64,000 nucleotides of DNA from Planctomycetia bacterium (GCA_005786805.1 SYCV01000255.1:1-64000), one strand, 5' to 3'; shown: positions 1-7,896, numbered from the stretch's first letter. The notes: generated by a model not told the origin, from the letters alone. Translations and numbers: made by a program.

Positions 1-1155
1 AAAATTGGAGAATGCTCAACCCGAAACTGGGATGTTATCATCGTGGGTGCCGGTCCCGCCGGGGCACTTGCTGCAATTCTTCTGGCTAGAAAAAAACTAC
101 AGGTTCTTCTTGTTGACAAACAATCATTCCCCCGGACAAAAGTCTGCGGGTGCTGCCTTAACGGCAACGCAATATCCACATTGGAAAAAGCGGGCTTGAG
201 CCATATTTTAGAAAAAAATAACGCTGTCAAATTAAACAACATGCTGCTCGGCAGCAAAAAAAACAGCCTGAGCCTGCCACTTGAAAAGCAGATGGCCTTA
301 TCACGAGATGCCTTGGATTCAAGCCTTGCAAATGAGGCAATGGCGGAAGGGGCTTTTTTCATCGACAACACCCTCGCTAATCTAGGGGAGCTTCTAGTTT
401 CCTCCCGCGCAGTTTCACTTAAACATAGCGACCAGAAAATCTCAACCACGGCAAAAATTGTGCTGGCCGCAGATGGCCTTGGTGGCAGGCTTCTCGTTCG
501 AAAAAATATCACCTCCCACCTTATGTATCAAAACACACGGATAGGCGCTGGGACCATCATCCCCTCAGCCCCGGATTTTTATGAAAAAGGAACACTTTAT
601 ATGACTTCAGGTAGCGGAGGTTATCTAGGATTGGTTCGCCTTGAAGATGGCAGGCTCGATCTTGCAGCGGCTTTAGCACCCGATTCCATAAGCAAACATG
701 GGGGAATTGGATTATTCGCAAAGTATCTTCTTAATGAAATGGGCTGGCCAGTTCCCCTAGAAATTGAACACGCCCCTTGGAAGGGCACCCCTGCTCTGAC
801 CGGCCATATGGAACAGGTTGCAACAGATCGACTCTTCGTGATTGGTGACGCCGCTGGCTACATTGAACCATTCACAGGCGAAGGTATGGCTTGGGCGTTC
901 ACCGGCGCGGATTTTGTCATCCCGCTTATTGCCAAAGGTGTTACGCATTGGGAACATAATTTGGCCAATCAATGGATTTCAAAATATAAGCAACAAGTCA
1001 GAAAAAAACAGTCAATCTGCAAGACGGCATCCCATCTGCTAAGATGGCCATTACTTGTCAGAATTGCACTTGTTGCCTTAAAAATTTTTCCATCCCTGTC
1101 AAAATCAATCATAGCCAAGCTGGATAAACCGAATTATCCAGGGCAGAAGATTTAA
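1..1155 (+). CDS. FAD-dependent oxidoreductase, geranylgeranyl-reductase-like (5' truncated by window)
   Basis: The reading frame is open to base 1, so the start codon lies outside the window. The first visible residues lead into an FAD-binding Rossmann motif (VGAGPAGALAA), followed by an acidic end of strand two (LLVDKQ) and a cysteine-rich FPRTKVCGCCLNG stretch like that of geranylgeranyl-reductase-family flavoproteins. A second FAD motif (LFVIGDAAGYIEPFTGEG) places the flavin pyrophosphate contact. These enzymes reduce or hydroxylate lipid-like or polyketide substrates. The stop is 9 bases before the type III polyketide synthase start, so the two are almost certainly co-transcribed and this enzyme probably tailors the polyketide product. 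That role is inference; the family is clear, the substrate is not. Confidence 0.85.
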   Translation, partial: KIGECSTRNWDVIIVGAGPAGALAAILLARKKLQVLLVDKQSFPRTKVCGCCLNGNAISTLEKAGLSHILEKNNAVKLNNMLLGSKKNSLSLPLEKQMALSRDALDSSLANEAMAEGAFFIDNTLANLGELLVSSRAVSLKHSDQKISTTAKIVLAADGLGGRLLVRKNITSHLMYQNTRIGAGTIIPSAPDFYEKGTLYMTSGSGGYLGLVRLEDGRLDLAAALAPDSISKHGGIGLFAKYLLNEMGWPVPLEIEHAPWKGTPALTGHMEQVATDRLFVIGDAAGYIEPFTGEGMAWAFTGADFVIPLIAKGVTHWEHNLANQWISKYKQQVRKKQSICKTASHLLRWPLLVRIALVALKIFPSLSKSIIAKLDKPNYPGQKI

Positions 1156-1164
1156 GGAACCACC

Positions 1165-2271
1165 ATGCATCTTTCCGTATTGGGTTGGGGTACCGCGATA
1201 CCCCAGGGAATTTTATTGCAGGAGGAAGCCCTCCAACTTGCAAAATCCCTATGCCCATTGAATGAGGAGCAATCAAACTGGTTGCCCAAATGGTATTCAC
1301 AAACTGGAATCAAAACCCGTGGTATAATTCTCGGCAGACAGGTAATTGATGATATTCTTCAAAAAGAAAATAAAACAGGCTCCTCCTTCATCCCATCGGG
1401 CGAACCTGATGACTTGGGCCCATCAACCGCCCAACGCATGGAACATTTCCAAAGGCTTGGCCCAGCACTGGCACTTTCTGCCAGTCATCAAGCGATCAAC
1501 AACTCAAATGTGAAAGCAGAGCAAATTACGCATCTGATAACCGTAACCTGCACCGGTTTTTTTGCTCCGGGATTTGATTATCATCTTATTCAGAATCTCC
1601 CTCTTTCCCCCTCCATATCCCGAACCCAGGTGGGGTTCATGGGTTGCCATGGCAGCTTAAATGGCCTGCGGGTCGGACATGCTTTTATTAATGCGCAACC
1701 AGACGCGAAAGTTCTCCTTTCATCCCTTGAACTTTGTAGCATGCATTTTCACTATGGTTGGGATCCCCAGAAAATTATCGCAAATGCCCTGTTTGCAGAC
1801 GGGGCGGCATCGGTCGTATTGGGAAACTCAATCAATTCAAACATAGAAACATGGAAACTCGCATCCTCAGGGTCTTGCATTATTCCAGATTCCGCTAGTG
1901 CAATGAATTGGACGATTGGCGATCATGGCTTTGAAATGACTTTGGCCAAACAAGGTCCCGGATTAATACAAAAACATTTGAAGCCCTGGCTGGAGAACTG
2001 GCTTTCAAAAGATGGGCTTGAACTGAAGGACATAAAATCGTGGGCACTTCATCCCGGCGGCCCCCGCATTCTTGATGCAATCGAGAATACTCTCTCCTTG
2101 AGTCCCGAATCTTCAGCTATTTCCCGTGAAATCCTTTCAAATCATGGAAACATGTCAAGCGCCACGCTTTTATTCATCCTTAAAAAGATGATGGAAAATG
2201 ATTCACCAAGACCATGTGTCGCTTTAGGCTTCGGTCCTGGACTCGCTGCAGAAGCGGCGCTTTTTGTCTAG
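1165..2271 (+). CDS. Type III polyketide synthase (chalcone/stilbene synthase family)
   Basis: A 368-residue protein of the usual length for this homodimeric iterative condensing enzyme, which extends an acyl-CoA starter with malonyl-CoA. The Cys-His-Asn triad is readable. Cys161 lies in GFMGCHGSLNGLR, His296 in WALHPGGPRILD and Asn329 in SNHGNMSSAT, matching the CHS positions 164/303/336. The C-terminal GFGPGLAAEA loop is also typical. The ATG follows AAGGAA closely after the upstream reductase, giving a two-gene operon. Product class (alkylresorcinol, alkylpyrone or other) cannot be told from sequence alone. The stop codon shares the four bases CTAG with the convergent gatB stop. Confidence 0.93.
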   Translation: MHLSVLGWGTAIPQGILLQEEALQLAKSLCPLNEEQSNWLPKWYSQTGIKTRGIILGRQVIDDILQKENKTGSSFIPSGEPDDLGPSTAQRMEHFQRLGPALALSASHQAINNSNVKAEQITHLITVTCTGFFAPGFDYHLIQNLPLSPSISRTQVGFMGCHGSLNGLRVGHAFINAQPDAKVLLSSLELCSMHFHYGWDPQKIIANALFADGAASVVLGNSINSNIETWKLASSGSCIIPDSASAMNWTIGDHGFEMTLAKQGPGLIQKHLKPWLENWLSKDGLELKDIKSWALHPGGPRILDAIENTLSLSPESSAISREILSNHGNMSSATLLFILKKMMENDSPRPCVALGFGPGLAAEAALFV

Positions 2272-3764
2272 GAAGGATCCTTTGCCTCAGCCAATTCCTT
2301 CATGACGATCTCTTGGACGGTTTCCATTTTCGCCATCCCCTTGGTCTCGCGCATAACCGCGCCTTTGATCGCATCCGCAGCCTTGACTTTTCCATTTCTG
2401 AAATCAACCACAGCTTTTGGATTCCCAGCAATGGCCTTGCGCACGATTTCAATTATTTGATTCACATCCCCAACAACCTTGAATCCCAACGCATCCATGC
2501 AGGCCTTTGGGTCTTCCCCTGTCTCAATCATCCTTGCATAAACTTCACGAGCCCTTTGCATGTTTAACCCGGTTTTTGAAATTTCAGTTACAAGGCCCGC
2601 TAATTTATCAGGCGAAAGGGTGAATTCCTGAATGGACTTTTTCTGTTCATTCAAAGTGCTTAGCACCTGGTTGGTTACCCAATTACATGAAGCCTTTGCA
2701 TCACCAGATTTTTTCGCGGTCTCTTCAAAATAAGAGGTGAATTTTCGACCCTGACATACAAGAACAGAAGCATCGTAGGGGCTTAGGGCATAATCCTTCA
2801 CTAATCGCTCCCTGCATGCTGAAGGCAATTCACCCATGCCCGCCCTGACTTGCTCGATAACCTGCTTGGTGACTTTGACAGGAACCAAATCGGGCTCAGG
2901 AAAATACCTGTAATCAGCTGCCTCTTCTTTTCTTCTCTGGACGATAGTTGCGCCCTTTTGGTCATCCCAACCCGCGGTACTCTTGGCAACCTCGCCAAAT
3001 CTTTTACCATCCTTTTGGAACTGTTCGAACTGCCTTTGCGCCTCGTATTTGATTGATTTTTCAACTGCCCTGAAACTGTTTAAATTTTTAACCTCAACTA
3101 TGGGAGTCGCAGCTATTGTGCCATCAGGCATTGGAATGTGAATATTCACATTGGCATCGCAACGGAGGCTGCCTTCCTGCATTTCACAATCTGAAATCTC
3201 CAACTCCTTTAAAAGCAATTTAAGCTCTTCAAGATATAACCGGGCTTCCTCGCCAGACCGAATATCCGGCTTGCTTACAATTTCCAGCAACGGCGTTCCC
3301 GTGCGGTTTAAATCAACCTTGGAATCATTCCCCCGGCCAGATTCATCATGCATGGATTTTCCGGCATCCTCCTCAAGATGGGCGCGGATAATTCCAATTT
3401 TCCTAGTGCCCATCGAGGTTTCAATCTGAAGAAATCCCTCGCTGGAAAAAGGAAGGTCATACTGGCTTATCTGGTAGTTTTTAGGCAAATCAGGATAGTA
3501 GTAATTTTTGCGATCCCATTTTGTGTATTCCGCGATGGAGCAATTGATCGCAAGGGCGGCTTTCATGGCCAACTCAAAAGCTCGCTTGTTCATCACGGGC
3601 AAAACTCCGGGCATGCCAATGCAAACCGGGCAGGTTGAAGAGTTTGCGGGCAAACCAAACTTTGTGCTGCAACCACAAAACAATTTTGTCTTTGTTAGAA
3701 GCTGAACATGGACCTCCAATCCCACAATGATTTTGTATTTTTCTTCAGGCGCTGCTTTTTCCAT
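2268..3764 (-). CDS. gatB: Aspartyl/glutamyl-tRNA(Asn/Gln) amidotransferase subunit B
   Basis: This 498-residue protein is the kinase/transamidase subunit of GatCAB, which converts mischarged Glu-tRNA(Gln) and Asp-tRNA(Asn) to the amidated forms using ammonia from GatA. The N-terminus has the signature GLEVHVQLLTKTKLFCGC, a Zn-type CPVC pair about 30 residues on, and the KNYYYPDLPKNYQISQYD motif. The C-terminal YqeY/tail domain (residues about 350-498) binds tRNA. The start is preceded by AAAGAGG. gatA and gatC are not beside it. It converges on the polyketide synthase with overlapping stop codons and no terminator between. Confidence 0.97.
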   Translation of the reverse strand: MEKAAPEEKYKIIVGLEVHVQLLTKTKLFCGCSTKFGLPANSSTCPVCIGMPGVLPVMNKRAFELAMKAALAINCSIAEYTKWDRKNYYYPDLPKNYQISQYDLPFSSEGFLQIETSMGTRKIGIIRAHLEEDAGKSMHDESGRGNDSKVDLNRTGTPLLEIVSKPDIRSGEEARLYLEELKLLLKELEISDCEMQEGSLRCDANVNIHIPMPDGTIAATPIVEVKNLNSFRAVEKSIKYEAQRQFEQFQKDGKRFGEVAKSTAGWDDQKGATIVQRRKEEAADYRYFPEPDLVPVKVTKQVIEQVRAGMGELPSACRERLVKDYALSPYDASVLVCQGRKFTSYFEETAKKSGDAKASCNWVTNQVLSTLNEQKKSIQEFTLSPDKLAGLVTEISKTGLNMQRAREVYARMIETGEDPKACMDALGFKVVGDVNQIIEIVRKAIAGNPKAVVDFRNGKVKAADAIKGAVMRETKGMAKMETVQEIVMKELAEAKDPS

Positions 3765-3849
3765 GAATGCCTCTTTAATAAAAAACCATGCTGTAAATTA
3801 AAAACTCATCTTACTTATATCTCCCTTATTTTCACAGCGAATAAATCAT

Positions 3850-3885
3850 GAAATAAAAACAGCCCATGGTTTTAAACATGGGCTG
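3850..3885 (-). terminator. Intrinsic terminator after the small secreted protein gene
   Basis: A perfect 9-bp stem (CAGCCCATG at 3860-3868 pairing with 3877-3885) closes an 8-base loop. On the minus strand it is followed by GTTTTTATTT. It lies 18 bases past the stop of the gene at 3903-4223, so it ends that transcript before gatB. Confidence 0.85.
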
Positions 3886-3902
3886 CGCAAAAAGGAGGAT
3901 TT

Positions 3903-4223
3903 TTACTTGCTGGTTTTCTTCGGGTCGGCGCTTTCGCCTGTTCGAATCTCTTTGAGCCTGTTTTTTTGCTCTTCGGTCAGCACCGCTTCAACCTCTGCCT
4001 TTTCCTTGTTTTTCAGCTCTTTAAGCTGCTTTTCAAGGTCAGCGCCTTTTCCACGGTAATCCGTCTGAATTTTATAAATTTTTTGAACTTGATCATCACG
4101 GAGTCCTAGCTTCTTAAACTGGGCGGGAAGTTGACCTTTCACTTTATCTTCTGCGGCGGACAAGGCGCAAATGGCAGCAAGAAAAACCGAAAGAGACAAA
4201 AACTTCATTGAATAAAAACGCAT
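3903..4223 (-). CDS. Small exported helical protein, Spy/CpxP-like
   Basis: A 106-residue protein with a signal peptide (MRFYSMKFLSLSVFLAAICALSAAE is the N-terminal region; cleavage is probable after ALSAA). The mature part is highly charged and helical, rich in Lys and Glu, with an LTEEQKNRLKEI segment resembling the LTxxQ motif of periplasmic Spy/CpxP-type proteins. Those bind unfolded proteins or metals. An AGGAG sits 9 bases before the ATG at 4223; a second ATG 15 bases in is possible. The gene is monocistronic with its own terminator and is divergent from bacterioferritin. Assignment to the Spy/CpxP group is a weak inference from composition and motif. Confidence 0.7.
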   Translation of the reverse strand: MRFYSMKFLSLSVFLAAICALSAAEDKVKGQLPAQFKKLGLRDDQVQKIYKIQTDYRGKGADLEKQLKELKNKEKAEVEAVLTEEQKNRLKEIRTGESADPKKTSK

Positions 4224-4303
4224 TTGGGCGTACTCCTATGTAAACACCTCCAACAAGAAATATGGCAGAGAACATTTCTATGCCAAATATCCAATATATC
4301 AGG

Positions 4304-4376
4304 TATAATATTTATCTCAATAACTATATTTCCATAATTCTGTTTTTTTTGAAAACGGACGCATATAATATTTATC
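4304..4376. repeat. Pair of 13-base direct repeats upstream of bfr
   Basis: TATAATATTTATC occurs at 4304-4316 and again at 4364-4376, exactly 60 bases apart, in the AT-rich gap between the Spy-like gene and bfr. Each copy contains a perfect TATAAT. The downstream copy ends 56 bases before the bfr start. They may be tandem -10 elements or regulator sites; no good -35 is seen at the right distance for either. Confidence 0.5.
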
Positions 4377-4432
4377 AGTAGAAAATAGTCACAAAAGATC
4401 ATTAAGTTTACTCTTGTTAAGGATTAATAACC

Positions 4433-4909
4433 ATGAAGGGCAACGAAAAAATCATCGATGGCTTGAATCAGGCACTTACCATTGAACTAACTGCCATAAA
4501 CCAATATTTCATTCAGGCAAAAATGTGCAAAAACTGGGGATTTAGCAAGCTTGCAGCAAAACACTATGCGGAATCAATGGGTGAGATGAAACATGCAGAA
4601 AAGATTATCGATCGCATTCTATTTTTGGATGGGGTGCCAGAAATAGCTCGCTATGATGTTATTCGTGTGGGTTCTGATGTATCGGAGCAATTTAAAAACG
4701 ACCTGGCACTCGAAACCAAGGGTGTTCAAGCCTACAACAGCCTCATTTCACTTTGTGGTCAGCTTAAAGACTATGGAACCCATGAACTTGTGGCACCAAT
4801 TCTTACTGATTCTGAAGACCATGTTGACTGGTTGGAAACACAGTTAAATCTGATTGAATCCCTTGGACTTCAGAAGTTTTTACTTCTTCAATCTGAGGCA
4901 AATGCCTAG
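4433..4909 (+). CDS. bfr: Bacterioferritin
   Basis: This 158-residue protein matches E. coli Bfr in length and aligns without gaps by eye. Bfr forms a 24-subunit haem-containing shell that oxidises Fe(II) and stores the mineral. Ferroxidase residues Glu18, Glu51, His54, Glu94 and His130 are present, as is the haem axial ligand Met52 (EMKHAEK). The bridging ligand Glu127 of E. coli Bfr is replaced: the local sequence is TDSEDHVDWLE, with Ser at 127 and Glu at 128. AAGGA precedes the ATG by 9 bases. The gene converges with bfd (2-base gap) and adjoins the isc genes, so the locus couples iron storage to cluster assembly. Confidence 0.96.
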   Translation: MKGNEKIIDGLNQALTIELTAINQYFIQAKMCKNWGFSKLAAKHYAESMGEMKHAEKIIDRILFLDGVPEIARYDVIRVGSDVSEQFKNDLALETKGVQAYNSLISLCGQLKDYGTHELVAPILTDSEDHVDWLETQLNLIESLGLQKFLLLQSEANA

Positions 4910-4911
4910 GT

Positions 4912-5127
4912 TTAAACAATCGCGGAAGTTTGACTGTTTTCAACAATAATTTGTTTGAGTTTTTTATGGCAGGCTGTGCAACCACTGCCTGCCTCTGTCT
5001 CAAGCTTCAACTCGGACAGACATGTGATCTTTTTAATACGGGTGATTTCGATCACCTCAACATCGGTAACCCCAAGACATTTGCAAACAATCGTACCTTC
5101 GACGAGATTTAGAGTGCAGGTTTTCAT
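4912..5127 (-). CDS. bfd: Bacterioferritin-associated ferredoxin-like [2Fe-2S] protein
   Basis: A 71-residue BFD-domain protein. Cluster ligands are Cys15 and Cys17 (VCKCLGVTD) and Cys50 and Cys53 (GSGCTACHKK), the C-x-C...C-x2-C pattern of Bfd. Bfd docks on bacterioferritin and passes electrons to its haem to release stored iron. An upstream in-frame ATG at 5163 would add 12 residues, but AAGAGGG before the ATG at 5127 supports the shorter start. It is convergent with bfr and divergent from iscR, sharing the 5128-5292 control region, which suggests joint iron/Fe-S regulation. Confidence 0.88.
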   Translation of the reverse strand: MKTCTLNLVEGTIVCKCLGVTDVEVIEITRIKKITCLSELKLETEAGSGCTACHKKLKQIIVENSQTSAIV

Positions 5128-5161
5128 ATGAATAAAAGCCCTCTTGTTGAGACCCAATATC

Positions 5162-5199
5162 ATTAAGTTAGATCAACCGCTTTCCTTTGTCAACTTAAT
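5162..5199. promoter_or_regulatory. Inverted repeat between bfd and iscR
   Basis: ATTAAGTT at 5162-5169 is mirrored by AACTTAAT at 5192-5199 with a 22-base spacer. The arms sit in the shared control region of the divergent bfd and iscR genes, about 60 bases upstream of the predicted iscR -10. This could be a regulator site (IscR or Fur type), but it matches no consensus I can name. Confidence 0.35.
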
Positions 5200-5223
5200 T
5201 TCCACTGTTTTTCCTTGTTACTA

Positions 5224-5252
5224 TTGAAATGGTACAATTTCGGTCCTATTAT
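5224..5252 (+). promoter_or_regulatory. Predicted sigma-70-type promoter of the isc operon with internal dyad
   Basis: TTGAAA (5224-5229) and TATTAT (5247-5252) are separated by 17 bases, giving a leader of about 35 bases to the iscR ATG. The spacer holds a short dyad, GAAAT at 5226-5230 and ATTTC at 5237-5241, that overlaps the -35. That placement fits an autoregulatory operator for IscR. Confidence 0.5.
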
Positions 5253-5292
5253 TTAATTGTGGACTAATTTAGAGCTATTTCTTGGAATTCTT

Positions 5293-5757
5293 ATGTCTTT
5301 CTTCAGCCGTAAAATGGATTATGCCTTACTTGTGCTTTCGCACTTGCATAATAATCCTGATGGCTCCTCAGCGAGGGAAATCTCCTCTAAATTTTCAATT
5401 AGCAGACCGTTTCTTGCTAATATCATGAAAATCCTTTGCCACAATGGTTATCTTTCGAGCCATCGAGGCGTACATGGTGGGTATGCTTTGATTAGGAAAC
5501 CAGAAAATATCTCTCTTTCTGATATCATGGATTCACTTGATGAGACCTTCCACCTTACTGACTGCAGCAAAGAATCGGAAAAACAAACATGCAAAGCTAG
5601 AACTTTCTGCCCGATTCGAACAGGAATGAGTGGGGTGCATGATCGCATCCGCACGATTTTAAAAGATGTGACCCTTGCTGAAATACTTGACCCGGTCAAG
5701 ACCGGCAACTCTTTACAATTTGGATTGGAGCTTGTTTCCCACGGATCAATTAAATAA
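5293..5757 (+). CDS. iscR: Rrf2-family Fe-S-responsive transcriptional regulator IscR-like
   Basis: A 154-residue Rrf2 regulator. The N-terminal winged helix-turn-helix spans about residues 1-65 (MDYALLVLSHL, SSKFSISRPFLANIMKIL, then the wing RGVHGGYALIRK). A three-cysteine [2Fe-2S] site follows with Cys91, Cys100 and Cys106. The spacing C-x8-C-x5-C differs from the C-x5-C-x5-C of E. coli IscR. An in-frame TTG at 5257 was passed over: it overlaps the promoter region and lacks family similarity, while ATG 5293 gives the standard Rrf2 N-terminus. It heads iscS-iscU-iscA with a 30-base gap to iscS and most likely represses its own operon when cluster-loaded. Confidence 0.9.
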   Translation: MSFFSRKMDYALLVLSHLHNNPDGSSAREISSKFSISRPFLANIMKILCHNGYLSSHRGVHGGYALIRKPENISLSDIMDSLDETFHLTDCSKESEKQTCKARTFCPIRTGMSGVHDRIRTILKDVTLAEILDPVKTGNSLQFGLELVSHGSIK

Positions 5758-5787
5758 CCAAAACGGTCTATGGAGGACCTTTAAGAT

Positions 5788-7005
5788 ATGATCAAACTAC
5801 CTGTTTACTTGGATAACAATTCAACCACCCGCACTGATCCTAGGGTTCTTGAGGTAATGCTGCCCTATTTCACTGAGAAATTCGGCAACTCGGCTAGTCG
5901 AAATCATTCCTATGGTTGGGAAACCGAGGAAGGTGTTGACCTTGCTCGCGAACAGGTTGCCAGCGTCATCAATGCTTCCTCAAAAGAAATAATTTTCACC
6001 AGTGGCGCAACCGAAAGCAACAACCTTGCCATCAAAGGTGTTGCCGCCATGTATAGAAAAAAAGGCAACCATATCATAACTGCCGCTACAGAACACAAGG
6101 CAGTTATCGACCCCTGCATGCGACTCGAACGCGATGGCGGACAGGTTACTTTTCTTCCAGTCGACAAACATGGTCTAGTTTCACCCCAACAAGTTTCTGA
6201 CGCCATCACCGACAAAACCATACTCGTCAGCATCATGGCGGCCAACAATGAAATAGGTACCATTCATCCGCTCAAGGAAATTGGAAAAATATGCAAGGCA
6301 AAGGGCGTTCTTTTCCATACGGACGCAACCCAGGCCATTGGCAAAATCCCCCTGGATGTTGAGGACATGGGGATTGATCTTCTTAGCATGTCAGCACATA
6401 AAATGTACGGCCCCAAGGGCGTTGGCGCTCTATTTGTTCGAAGAAAAGACCCCAGGGTGCGCATCGATGCAATGCTTGATGGTGGAGGCCATGAAAGGGG
6501 AATGCGCAGTGGCACCCTTAATGTGACTGGAATTGTCGGAATGGGCATGGCTGCGGAAATTTGCCGCAAAGAGCTCGCCCCAGAATCCGAGCGGCTCCTA
6601 AAACTTCGAAACAGACTCCATGAGGGTTTGACCAGCAAGCTTGAAGACATTTATCTCAATGGCCATCCAGTTCAGCGACTTCCAGGTAATCTGAATATCA
6701 GTTTCGCCTTTGTTGAAGGCGAAGGCCTCATGATGGGTATCAAGGATGTTGCTGTAAGCTCCGGATCGGCATGTACCTCCGCCAGCCTTGAACCAAGTTA
6801 CGTCCTGAAGGCCCTTGGCTTGGGAGACGAACTTGCCCACAGCAGTATCCGATTTGGAATTGGAAGATTTAACACTGAGGAAGAGATTGATTTCGTCATC
6901 AACGATGTTGTGCGCGCCGTCAACCACCTTCGCAACATGAGCCCCCTTTACGAGATGCATCGTCAGGGAATCGACCTCAAAACCGTGCAATGGGCTGCAC
7001 ACTAG
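5788..7005 (+). CDS. iscS: Cysteine desulfurase IscS
   Basis: A PLP enzyme of 405 residues that strips sulfur from cysteine as a persulfide and passes it to IscU. The PLP lysine is Lys205 ([12 protein letters not shown]) and the persulfide cysteine is Cys329 in the flexible loop ([14 protein letters not shown]), matching E. coli Lys206 and Cys328. The C-terminal VQWAAH is typical of true IscS and distinguishes it from SufS and NifS-like proteins. GGAGGA precedes the ATG. It sits second in iscRSUA. Confidence 0.98.
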   Translation: MIKLPVYLDNNSTTRTDPRVLEVMLPYFTEKFGNSASRNHSYGWETEEGVDLAREQVASVINASSKEIIFTSGATESNNLAIKGVAAMYRKKGNHIITAATEHKAVIDPCMRLERDGGQVTFLPVDKHGLVSPQQVSDAITDKTILVSIMAANNEIGTIHPLKEIGKICKAKGVLFHTDATQAIGKIPLDVEDMGIDLLSMSAHKMYGPKGVGALFVRRKDPRVRIDAMLDGGGHERGMRSGTLNVTGIVGMGMAAEICRKELAPESERLLKLRNRLHEGLTSKLEDIYLNGHPVQRLPGNLNISFAFVEGEGLMMGIKDVAVSSGSACTSASLEPSYVLKALGLGDELAHSSIRFGIGRFNTEEEIDFVINDVVRAVNHLRNMSPLYEMHRQGIDLKTVQWAAH

Positions 7006-7055
7006 AGTTTAAACTAAAGTTTTATTAATGCTTAATTCAGGAGGATTTTTCATAT

Positions 7056-7463
7056 ATGGCATACAGTACAAAAGTTCTAGAACACTACAACAACCCACGC
7101 AATGTCGGAAGCTTCGACAAGGACGACCCCATGGTTGGCACCGGAATCGTAGGTGCCCCTGAATGCGGCGATGTCATGAAGCTTCAGATAAAGGTCAACC
7201 CTCTTACTGGCCTTATCGAAGATGCCAAATTCAAGACCTTCGGCTGCGGTAGCGCCATCGCTTCCAGCAGTCTTGCCACTGAATGGGTCAAGGGAAAATC
7301 CCTTGACGATGCTCTGGGCATCCGCAATACTGAAATTGTTGAGGAACTTGCTCTTCCCCCTGTGAAAGTTCACTGCTCCGTGCTTGCAGAAGATGCAATC
7401 AAGGCGGCTATAAAGAACCTTCAAGAAAAGCAGGCCAACTCACCACAAGCTGTTAACTCTTAG
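7056..7463 (+). CDS. iscU: Fe-S cluster assembly scaffold IscU
   Basis: The scaffold on which [2Fe-2S] clusters are built before transfer by HscA/HscB. Length is 135 residues. Ligands Cys37 and Asp39 (APECGD), Cys64 (FGCGSA), His106 and Cys107 are all present. The HscA recognition motif LPPVK directly precedes the last pair, so this IscU should need a dedicated Hsp70. That chaperone is found at 47541-49373. AGGAGG lies 11 bases before the ATG. Confidence 0.98.
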   Translation: MAYSTKVLEHYNNPRNVGSFDKDDPMVGTGIVGAPECGDVMKLQIKVNPLTGLIEDAKFKTFGCGSAIASSSLATEWVKGKSLDDALGIRNTEIVEELALPPVKVHCSVLAEDAIKAAIKNLQEKQANSPQAVNS

Positions 7464-7499
7464 TCTCAAGGATTTTTTAACATATAAGGAGGTTCCCAA

Positions 7500-7844
7500 A
7501 TGCCTATTACCTTGACCCCAAAAGCCGCGAACGAAGTCAAACGAATCGTAACTGATCAACGGAGCGCAGGCGATTTTCCTGAAAAGGTTTACCTCAGGCT
7601 CCGCGTTGTTGGTGGAGGCTGCTCCGGTTTCCAACACAAGCTTGACCTCGACGAAAACATGAACGAGAAACTTGATGAGGTTTTCGAAATCGAAGGTGTT
7701 CCTGTTGTTGTTGATAAACGAAGCCTTATGTATCTTTCCGATGCAAATGTTGACTTCCATGATGACCTGAACAAACGGGGATTCAGTATTTCAAATCCTT
7801 CAGCCAAGACGACCTGTGGCTGCGGCAGTTCATTCTCCATGTAA
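7500..7844 (+). CDS. iscA: A-type iron-sulfur carrier IscA/ErpA
   Basis: A 114-residue HesB-like carrier that moves Fe or [Fe-S] units to apo-proteins. Three ligand cysteines are visible: Cys41 (GGGCSGFQ) and Cys106/Cys108 in the C-terminal TCGCGSSFSM. AAGGAGG precedes the ATG. It lies 36 bases after iscU and is the last gene before an intrinsic terminator. Position in the operon favours IscA; ErpA is the alternative name for near-identical proteins. Confidence 0.94.
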   Translation: MPITLTPKAANEVKRIVTDQRSAGDFPEKVYLRLRVVGGGCSGFQHKLDLDENMNEKLDEVFEIEGVPVVVDKRSLMYLSDANVDFHDDLNKRGFSISNPSAKTTCGCGSSFSM

Positions 7845-7858
7845 AAATTGATTTATAT

Positions 7859-7889
7859 AAAGGGGACGTTGTAAAGACGTCCCCTTTTT
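7859..7889 (+). terminator. Intrinsic terminator between iscA and hscB
   Basis: An 11-bp stem (7859-7869 with 7877-7887, core GGGGACGT/ACGTCCCC) closes a 7-base loop and runs into TTTTTC. It begins 14 bases after the iscA stop and ends 7 bases before the hscB ATG, so it also covers the place where an hscB ribosome-binding site would lie. Confidence 0.88.
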
Positions 7890-7896
7890 CATTTAA

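Noticed and set aside
2214-2567. Open frame running across the end of the PKS and into gatB
   Set aside because: It is antisense to gatB, with no ribosome site or conserved motif; a shadow frame.
5257-5292. TTG start for iscR at 5257
   Set aside because: It falls at about the predicted transcription start, and the extra residues do not resemble the Rrf2 N-terminus.
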